Positions 25,754 to 31,770 of a stretch of DNA of 34,663 nucleotides are shown here, piece by piece (position 1 is the first letter of the stretch; the number at the start of each line of letters is the position of its first letter). The notes beneath the pieces are model-generated. The model had not been told where the DNA came from and made no database searches. It saw nothing but the letters and a program-made list of their open reading frames with translations. The stretch covers positions 1 through 34,663 of the forward strand of contig CABUGV010000037.1 in the NCBI GenBank assembly GCA_902491215.1, written 5' to 3'. Made by a program: the position numbers and the translations under genes. This DNA comes from 43-108 sp001915545 (GTDB lineage Bacteria > Bacteroidota > Bacteroidia > Bacteroidales > Bacteroidaceae).

Positions 25754-26932
25754 ATGAAATACAATTTGAATAGTTTTCGGACAGCATTGCCGCTTATGAT
25801 TGCAGTGTTGTCAATGGTGGCCTGTGGCAAAAAAACAGAAGTGAAATACGAAAGTTCCAAGGTTTCAAAACAGAACATCAGCACCAGCATCACGGCTACA
25901 GGTACTATCGAACCAGTGACAGAAGTTGAAGTCGGTACTCAGGTGTCTGGTATCATTGACAAGATATATGTTGACTACAACAGCGTTGTAAAGAAGGGAC
26001 AGCTCATTGCCGAACTTGACAAGACAAACCTTCTGAGCGAACTTTCCAGTGCAAAGAGCAATATGGAGAGTGCAAAGAGCAATATGGAGTATCAGAAATC
26101 AAACTACAACCGCTATAAGGAACTTTACAGCAAGGGACTGGTTAGTGCTGACGATTATGAAAATGCCCAACTATCGTATAAGCAGGCAAGCGAGGAGTAT
26201 GCAATACAGAAAGAAAGTGTTTCGAAAGCGCAGACAAACCTTGGTTATGCCATAATCACATCGCCGATTGACGGTATCGTGCTCAGCAAGGAAGTTGAAG
26301 AAGGACAGACCGTTGCGGCTGCAATGGAGACTCCAACTTTGTTCATCATAGCTCAGGACCTTACAGACATGCAGGTTATTGCCGATGTTGACGAAGCCGA
26401 TATAGGTGGTGTCAAGGAAGGACAGAGAGTAACTTTCACAGTCGATGCATTCCCTGATGACTTGTTTGAAGGTAAGGTTACGCAAGTACGTCAGGAGGCA
26501 ACAGAAGAGAGCAACGTTGTGACTTACGAAGTGGTTATCTCTGCACCTAACGACGACCTGAAGCTCAAACCGGGACTTACCGCAAATGTCACAATCTTTA
26601 CAAATGAGCGTGACGGTGTGCTTGCAGTACCTAGCAAGGCGCTCAGATTTGCTCCTAACGAAAATCTGCTTGCTGAAGGCGAAAGCATAACCGACTGCGA
26701 AGGCAAGGATAAGGTTTGGATGCGCGAAGGAAGCAATTTCAAGGCTGTTCCAGTTAAGATCGGAGTAACCAACGGTACATACACTGAAATCATCTCAGGC
26801 TTAAAGGAAGGCGATGCAGTCCTTACGGATTTCATCATAGGAAACGACCAGCCTGAAGAAACAGAGGAAACGGCCGAGAAGAATCCTTTCATGCCAGGAC
26901 CTCCAGATAAGAAAAAGAAAGACAGCAAGTAA
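25754..26932 (+). CDS. MacA-like periplasmic adaptor lipoprotein
   Basis: Membrane-fusion protein that couples the ABC transporter to the TolC-family channel. The 392-residue product carries a lipoprotein signal with lipobox MVAC (Cys24), a first half-lipoyl segment (TGTIEPVTEVEVGTQVSGIIDKIYVDYNSVVKKGQLIAELD), an alpha-helical hairpin (about 95-155, with the near-repeat SAKSNMESAKSNMEYQKSN), the second lipoyl half (ITSPIDGIVLSKEVEEGQTVAAAMETPTLFIIA), a beta-barrel (VDEADIGGVKEGQRVTFTVDAFP) and a membrane-proximal C-terminal domain. A Pro/Lys-rich tail (PFMPGPPDKKKKDSK) ends it. The ATPase gene begins 21 bases later. Confidence 0.92.
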   Translation: MKYNLNSFRTALPLMIAVLSMVACGKKTEVKYESSKVSKQNISTSITATGTIEPVTEVEVGTQVSGIIDKIYVDYNSVVKKGQLIAELDKTNLLSELSSAKSNMESAKSNMEYQKSNYNRYKELYSKGLVSADDYENAQLSYKQASEEYAIQKESVSKAQTNLGYAIITSPIDGIVLSKEVEEGQTVAAAMETPTLFIIAQDLTDMQVIADVDEADIGGVKEGQRVTFTVDAFPDDLFEGKVTQVRQEATEESNVVTYEVVISAPNDDLKLKPGLTANVTIFTNERDGVLAVPSKALRFAPNENLLAEGESITDCEGKDKVWMREGSNFKAVPVKIGVTNGTYTEIISGLKEGDAVLTDFIIGNDQPEETEETAEKNPFMPGPPDKKKKDSK

Positions 26933-26953
26933 TTTTGTAAATGTTGACGGACA

Positions 26954-27718
26954 ATGGAACAGGAAGACGATAAAAGAAAGGTTGTCATAGAACTTGACAA
27001 CGTGAAGCGAAATTTCACTGTCGGATCTGAGGTTGTCCATGCGTTGAGAGGAATATCCTTCAAAATTTATGAAGGAGAGTTTGTAACAATCATGGGTACT
27101 TCTGGATCTGGAAAATCGACATTGCTGAATCAGCTTGGGTGTCTCGACACTCCTACAAGCGGTGAGTATTATCTCGACGGCGTGTCGGTGCGTAAGATGA
27201 GCAAGGCACAGAGAGCGAAGCTGCGTAACCGCAAGATAGGTTTCGTTTTTCAGAACTATAACCTGCTTCCGAAGACAACTGCTGTGGAAAATGTGGAGCT
27301 CCCTCTGATGTACAACTCCAAATTCAGTGCAAAGATGAGGCACGAGGCGGCAATCGAGGCTCTCAAGGCTGTGGGACTTGGTGAGCGCCTTTACCATAAG
27401 AGCAATCAGATGTCCGGCGGACAGATGCAGCGTGTGGCTATCGCACGTGCACTCGTAAACAATCCGGCAGTGATACTTGCCGATGAGGCAACAGGTAACC
27501 TGGATACACGTACGTCGTTTGAGGTTCTTGTGCTTTTTCAGAAATTGTATGCCGAAGGCAGAACAATCATTTTCGTAACGCACAATCCTGAAATAGCGCA
27601 GTACAGCAGTCGAAACATCATGCTCAGAGACGGCAAGATACGTGAAGATGTTATAAACAACAATATTCTGTCGGCGGCCGATGCTTTGGCAAAGCTTCCT
27701 AAACCGCAGGATGACTAA
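26954..27718 (+). CDS. MacB/LolD-type ABC transporter ATPase
   Basis: Cytoplasmic ATPase that powers a mechanotransmission-type ABC exporter. The 254-residue product has all nucleotide-binding motifs: Walker A GTSGSGKST (48-56), Q-loop Gln100 (VFQNYNLLP), signature MSGGQ (153-157, Met replacing the usual Leu), Walker B VILADE with Glu178, D-loop GNLDTRT, and switch His210 (VTHNPE). In E. coli MacB the ATPase and permease are fused; here they are separate genes, as is common in Bacteroidota. The permease gene begins 11 bases after its stop. Confidence 0.93.
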   Translation: MEQEDDKRKVVIELDNVKRNFTVGSEVVHALRGISFKIYEGEFVTIMGTSGSGKSTLLNQLGCLDTPTSGEYYLDGVSVRKMSKAQRAKLRNRKIGFVFQNYNLLPKTTAVENVELPLMYNSKFSAKMRHEAAIEALKAVGLGERLYHKSNQMSGGQMQRVAIARALVNNPAVILADEATGNLDTRTSFEVLVLFQKLYAEGRTIIFVTHNPEIAQYSSRNIMLRDGKIREDVINNNILSAADALAKLPKPQDD

Positions 27719-27729
27719 AACGAGAGACC

Positions 27730-28947
27730 ATGAATTTTACCAATCTTATAAAGGTGGCATTCAGAGCCATTGCAAACAACAAGTTCCGCTCGTTCCTCTC
27801 GATGCTCGGAATCATCATCGGTGTAGCCGCCGTTATCATAATGATGGCCATCGGACAGGGTTCGAAAGAGAGCGTCAGAAAAAATATCTCGCAGATGGGT
27901 ACCAACATCATAATGATTCGTCCTGGTGCTGACATGCGAGGCGGCGTGCGTCAGGATCCGAGCGAAATGCAGACTCTGAAGATTGCCGACTACACGAGCA
28001 TAAAGGAAAATACTAAATTCATCTCCTACGTCAGTCCGGAGGTGAGCAGTTCCGGTCAGGCCATTTACGGAGCCAACAACACTTCCACTTCTATTTATGG
28101 AGAGTCTGTCGAGTATCTCGACATAAAGCAGTGGAATGTAGAAGACGGTCAGATGTTCACAGATGAAGATATAAAGAAGAATGCCAAGGTGTGCGTAATC
28201 GGAAAAACTGTTGCCGACGAACTCTTTCCCAACGGTGAAGACCCTGTAGGCAAGACCATAAGATTCACGTCTATTCCTTTCAGAATTGTCGGCGTGCTGA
28301 AGTCGAAGGGATACAACAGTTTCGGTATGGACCAGGATAATCTCATCATTGCGCCGTACACCACCGTCATGAAAAGAATCCTTGCGCAGGACTTTCTCAA
28401 CAACATCAACTGTTCGGCCCTAACCGAGGAAATGACAGATGAGGCCATAGACGAACTGACAGCCATCCTCAGAGAAAATCACAAGCTGAAGGAAACAGAC
28501 GAAGATGACTTTACAATCCGTTCACAGCAGGAAATGATGGAAACCATGAGTTCAACGATGGATACCATTACGATAATCCTTGTCGTGGCTGCCGCATTCT
28601 CTCTTCTCGTTGCTGGTATAGGTATTATGAACATCATGCTTGTGTCTGTAACGGAGCGTACCAAGGAAATCGGTTTGAGAATGTCTGTCGGTGCACGAGG
28701 CATCGATATCAGCAGTCAGTTCCTTGTAGAGTCCATCATAATAAGTCTTACAGGCGGTGTGCTCGGCATCATTGTCGGCTATCTCGGCACATTGATATGC
28801 GGAAACTTCGGCCTGCCTACTTCCATCCCTATGTGGAGCATATTCGTAAGTTTCGCAGTATGTACCATCATCGGTGTCGGCTTCGGATACTTCCCTGCAC
28901 AGAAAGCTGCAAACATGGACCCTATAGAGGCAATAAGATACGAGTGA
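27730..28947 (+). CDS. MacB-type ABC transporter permease (FtsX domain)
   Basis: Membrane subunit of the exporter; type VII ABC architecture with four membrane helices. The 405-residue product starts with the helix region ANNKFRSFLSMLGIIIGVAAVIIMMAIGQGS, followed by a large MacB periplasmic core domain (about 50-275) and the FtsX domain with three helices (TITIILVVAAAFSLLVAGIGIMNIMLVSVTERTKEIGLRMSVGAR; a second and third near 335-390). It ends with PAQKAANMDPIEAIRYE, the family-wide coupling-helix tail. Last gene of the TolC-MacA-ATPase-permease operon; a terminator follows. Substrates of this class include macrolides, peptides and siderophores; none can be chosen here. Confidence 0.93.
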   Translation: MNFTNLIKVAFRAIANNKFRSFLSMLGIIIGVAAVIIMMAIGQGSKESVRKNISQMGTNIIMIRPGADMRGGVRQDPSEMQTLKIADYTSIKENTKFISYVSPEVSSSGQAIYGANNTSTSIYGESVEYLDIKQWNVEDGQMFTDEDIKKNAKVCVIGKTVADELFPNGEDPVGKTIRFTSIPFRIVGVLKSKGYNSFGMDQDNLIIAPYTTVMKRILAQDFLNNINCSALTEEMTDEAIDELTAILRENHKLKETDEDDFTIRSQQEMMETMSSTMDTITIILVVAAAFSLLVAGIGIMNIMLVSVTERTKEIGLRMSVGARGIDISSQFLVESIIISLTGGVLGIIVGYLGTLICGNFGLPTSIPMWSIFVSFAVCTIIGVGFGYFPAQKAANMDPIEAIRYE

Positions 28948-28980
28948 TAGATTTTTCCTTCTGCACTTATGTTTATTTCA

Positions 28981-29030
28981 AATTGCGAGGGCTTGCAGAT
29001 TGCAATGCGGGCCCCCGCAATTTTTGTTTT
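28981..29030 (+). terminator. Terminator of the MacAB-type operon
   Basis: AATTGCGAGGGC (28981-28992) pairs with GCCCCCGCAATT (29011-29022), one mismatch, and a nested hairpin TTGCA/TGCAA sits in the loop. TTTTTGTTTT follows. Confidence 0.8.
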
Positions 29031-29368
29031 GAGCCCTCAGAATTTTGAAAATTCCTAAGTGCAGTTGCTTCTGCTGTTTTCCGTCTGCAAACCGCCGGTT
29101 AAGCGCGTGTGTTGGTTGGTATTCTGTTTGCATCAACTTGCTTTCCCACGTCGTTTAAAGTTTGACAACGTTACGATAACCACACCTTTTTGTGTCGTTT
29201 TGTTTGTAATATGCGGAATTTTTCGCCAATGATGCAGAGCAAACGCAATTGCAGGCTGACACGGCATAAATATTTTCATGTTAGCGTATGGCGCAATGAA
29301 GCACTGGAACCGTGAAACTTTTGCATATTTTGTAGCTGTAAGGCGCTCATGTTAATGAACTTTTTTCT

Positions 29369-29376
29369 TATATTTG
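29369..29376 (+). promoter_or_regulatory. Candidate -7 box of the NifU-like/GGGtGRT unit
   Basis: TATATTTG fits TAnnTTTG exactly. The -33 element is poor. Its use would give a 5' leader of about 165 bases. Confidence 0.4.
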
Positions 29377-29382
29377 CATAGC

Positions 29383-29547
29383 TTTTGTATGCAGAAGAGG
29401 CTGTTATGGTTCTAGCGTGCAGCTGTCGGTTTGACATACAGCATTTTAGTTAAAGGGCCACAGCGGGGGCTTTTTTGCGGCCGTCGGTGCCGTATGGAAT
29501 TTATAGCAACTAAACAACATATTTTATTCATTTAAAAAATAAAGGAT
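29383..29547 (+). promoter_or_regulatory. Possible structured 5' leader of the NifU-like gene
   Basis: GC-rich compared with its surroundings. It holds GCTGT/ACAGC (about 29421-29444) and GGCC...GCGGCC around a GGGGGC-TTTTTT stretch (about 29456-29482), which resembles an attenuator. It matches no riboswitch I know. Low confidence. Confidence 0.3.
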
Positions 29548-30249
29548 ATGGTTTACTCTAAAGAAGTACAGAACATGTGCTGTGTTGCCAAAGGTCCAAA
29601 CCACGGACCAGCTCCAATTCCAGAAGAAGGAAAGTGGATTCAGGCAAAGGAAATCAAAGACATTTCAGGTATGACTCACGGAATCGGCTGGTGTGCTCCT
29701 CAGCAGGGTGCATGCAAGCTCAGCCTTAACGTTAAGGACGGAGTTATCGAAGAATGTTTGGTTGAGACAATCGGATGCTCAGGAATGACTCACTCTGCAG
29801 CTATGGCTTCAGAAATCCTTCCTGGAAAGACAATTCTCGAGGCTCTCAATACAGACCTTGTTTGCGATGCCATCAACACAGCTATGCGTGAACTCTTCCT
29901 CCAGATTGTTTACGGACGTACACAGTCAGCTTTCTCTGAAGGCGGTCTCGTAATCGGTGCTGGACTCGAGGACCTCGGAAAGGGTCTTATCAGCCAGACT
30001 GGTACTCTGTATGGTACAAAGGTTAAGGGTACACGTTATCTGCAGCTTACTGAGGGTTACATCACAAAGATGTTCCTTGATAAGGACGATCAGGTTTGCG
30101 GTTATGAATTCGTTCACATGGGCAAGTTCATGGATGCAATCAAGAAGGGTGTTGATGCAAACGAGGCTTTGAAGAGCGTTACTGGAACTTACGGACGCAC
30201 AAAACCAGAGCAGGGAGCTGTTAAATCTATAGATCCACGTAAAGAATAA
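29548..30249 (+). CDS. NifU-like Fe-S cluster assembly scaffold protein
   Basis: Homologous to the NifU/IscU N-terminal scaffold domain, which builds Fe-S clusters for transfer to other proteins. The 233-residue product shows scaffold features: GACKLSLNVKDGVIEECLVETIGCSGMTHSAAMASEILPGKTILEAL (about 55-100), where Cys77 corresponds to the GC motif of NifU; other Cys are at 11, 12, 49, 56, 70, 106 and 184. It differs from classic IscU by a Cys-Cys near the start, by the segment SGMTHGIGWCAPQQGAC and by an added C-terminal domain (about 135-233, with VKGTRYLQLTEGYITKMFLDKDDQVCGYEFVHMGKFMDAIKKG). Codon bias points to strong expression. It is 17 bases before the GGGtGRT gene, a constant-looking pairing; no cysteine desulfurase gene is nearby. 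Confidence 0.85.
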   Translation: MVYSKEVQNMCCVAKGPNHGPAPIPEEGKWIQAKEIKDISGMTHGIGWCAPQQGACKLSLNVKDGVIEECLVETIGCSGMTHSAAMASEILPGKTILEALNTDLVCDAINTAMRELFLQIVYGRTQSAFSEGGLVIGAGLEDLGKGLISQTGTLYGTKVKGTRYLQLTEGYITKMFLDKDDQVCGYEFVHMGKFMDAIKKGVDANEALKSVTGTYGRTKPEQGAVKSIDPRKE

Positions 30250-30251
30250 TT

Positions 30252-30257
30252 AGGAGG
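30252..30257 (+). promoter_or_regulatory. Strong Shine-Dalgarno of the GGGtGRT gene
   Basis: AGGAGG, 9 bases before the ATG at 30267. Other genes in the window lack such a site, as is usual for Bacteroidota, so this one stands out. Confidence 0.75.
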
Positions 30258-30266
30258 AAGCAAATT

Positions 30267-31277
30267 ATGATAAGAGAAGTAAAATTTGAATCACAGGACC
30301 GCCGTATCAAGCAGATTCTTGCTGCTTTGAATGAAAACGGCATTGCTTCAATCGAGGAAGCAAATGAGATATGCGAGAAGGCAGGTTTGGATCCTTACAA
30401 GACTTGTGAGGACACACAGATGATTTGCTTCGAGAATGCAAAATGGGCTTACGTAATCGGTACAGCTATCGCTCTCAAGAAGGGATGCACAAACGCTGCT
30501 GACGCTGCTGAGGCTATCGGTATCGGTCTTCAGGCTATGTGTATTCCAGGATCTGTTGCTGACGACCGTAAGGTAGGTCTCGGCCACGGAAACCTTGCTG
30601 CACGTCTTCTCCGCGAGGAAACTCAGTGCTTCGCTTTCTTGGCAGGTCACGAGTCATTCGCAGCTGCAGAAGGTGCAATCAAGATTGCTGAAATGGCAAA
30701 CAAGGTACGTAAGAACCCTCTCCGCGTTATCCTCAACGGACTCGGAAAGGATGCTGCTATGATCATCAGCCGTATCAACGGTTTCACATACTGCAAGACT
30801 CAGTTCGACTACTACACTGGCGAAGTTAAGGTTGTTGAGCGTACTGCATACAGCGACGGCCCACGTGCTAAGGTTAACTGCTACGGAGCTGACGATGTTC
30901 GCGAAGGTGTTGCTATCATGTGGCTTGAGAACGTAGACGTTTCAATCACTGGTAACTCTACTAACCCTACACGTTTCCAGCACCCAGTTGCAGGTACATA
31001 CAAGAAGGAGCGCGTACTCGCAGGCAAGCCTTATTTCTCAGTTGCATCAGGTGGTGGTACAGGTCGTACACTTCACCCAGACAACATGGCTGCAGGTCCT
31101 GCTTCTTACGGTATGACCGACACAATGGGTCGTATGCACTCAGATGCTCAGTTCGCAGGTTCTTCATCAGTTCCAGCTCACGTTGAAATGATGGGATTCC
31201 TCGGAATGGGTAACAACCCAATGGTTGGATGTACAGTTGCTTGCGCCGTTAACGTAGCACTTGCATTGAGCAAATAA
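30267..31277 (+). CDS. GGGtGRT-family protein
   Basis: Member of the family named after its conserved motif; here SGGGTGRTLHPDNMAAGPASYGM has GGGTGRT at residues 262-268. I know of no established function. The 336-residue product has no signal peptide or membrane helix, so it is cytoplasmic. An N-terminal helical part (1-60) is followed by Gly/Ala-rich stretches (AADAAEAIGIGLQAMCIPGSVADDRKVGLGHGNLAARLL), and a C-terminal end GMGNNPMVGCTVACAVNVALALSK. Ten Cys are present (36, 47, 54, 74, 92, 121, 176, 205, 322, 326), with C322-x3-C326 and several others plausible Fe-S ligands. A strong AGGAGG lies 9 bases before the ATG. It is the second gene of a two-gene unit with the NifU-like protein, closed by a terminator. 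Inference: a client or partner of that scaffold. Confidence 0.85.
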   Translation: MIREVKFESQDRRIKQILAALNENGIASIEEANEICEKAGLDPYKTCEDTQMICFENAKWAYVIGTAIALKKGCTNAADAAEAIGIGLQAMCIPGSVADDRKVGLGHGNLAARLLREETQCFAFLAGHESFAAAEGAIKIAEMANKVRKNPLRVILNGLGKDAAMIISRINGFTYCKTQFDYYTGEVKVVERTAYSDGPRAKVNCYGADDVREGVAIMWLENVDVSITGNSTNPTRFQHPVAGTYKKERVLAGKPYFSVASGGGTGRTLHPDNMAAGPASYGMTDTMGRMHSDAQFAGSSSVPAHVEMMGFLGMGNNPMVGCTVACAVNVALALSK

Positions 31278-31301
31278 TTGATATCTTATCAATATAATAA
31301 G

Positions 31302-31335
31302 TCCCTGTAACTCCATGAGTTATGGGGATTTTTTT
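31302..31335 (+). terminator. Terminator of the NifU-like/GGGtGRT unit
   Basis: TCCCTGTAACT pairs with AGTTATGGGGA using G-T wobbles, followed by seven T; 25 bases after the stop codon. Confidence 0.8.
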
Positions 31336-31619
31336 GCTTTATATGCTTCCAGCAAGGAAATATGGATTTTCATACTCGGCAATGACTTTTGTAAGTTATT
31401 CTGTCCGTTTCTTGGATAAGCCTTGTGGCCTATCGCTACGTTATCCCTCCTCTCCATGAAGAGAAAAGTCAAGGAGAAATCGAAATACCACATATATAAA
31501 GCATAGGAATATTGCCTTTAAGATAAATACAGGAATCATTTGGGTGATAGAAAGCATAGACAATCTTCTCTGTTTTGAATCCGGTCTTTGGAAGTTGGGG
31601 GCATAGTACGCAGAAACTC

Positions 31620-31650
31620 TTGGAGTTCTCCTATAATATATCTATTTTTG
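31620..31650 (+). promoter_or_regulatory. Promoter candidate of the hybrid two-component gene
   Basis: TATTTTTG (31643-31650) fits TAnnTTTG and TTGG (31620-31623) lies 19 bases upstream as a -33-like element. The leader would be about 115 bases. Confidence 0.45.
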
Positions 31651-31770
31651 TTCATGGCCCAAGGGGAATATTATTCTTTCGGCAATATTAATATTGTGAT
31701 TATCATTGGATTATTAAATACTTTAGCCTTTTTTATTGCATCATTTTAACGCTTGCGAAACTTGAGTACT

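Larger units (their letters stand above)
28948..29547. other. Long intergenic region before the NifU-like/GGGtGRT unit, 600 bases
   Basis: After the terminator at 28981-29030 there is a 13-base palindrome (AATTTTGAAAATT, 29041-29053) and about 300 bases in which I see no gene. A -7 box at 29369-29376 would start a leader of about 165 bases with possible hairpins. A small RNA cannot be excluded but no known family was recognised. Confidence 0.45.
31278..31770. other. Intergenic region before the hybrid two-component gene, 493 bases
   Basis: After the terminator (31302-31335), about 300 bases show hairpin potential (GGATAA/TTATCC around GCC-TTGT-GGC near 31414-31446, then CTCTCC-ATGA-AGAG) but no coding frame of note. 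A promoter candidate is at 31620-31650. Confidence 0.4.

Noticed and set aside
31753..31770. TTG start for the hybrid two-component regulator
   Set aside because: The ATG six codons later directly precedes the signal peptide.
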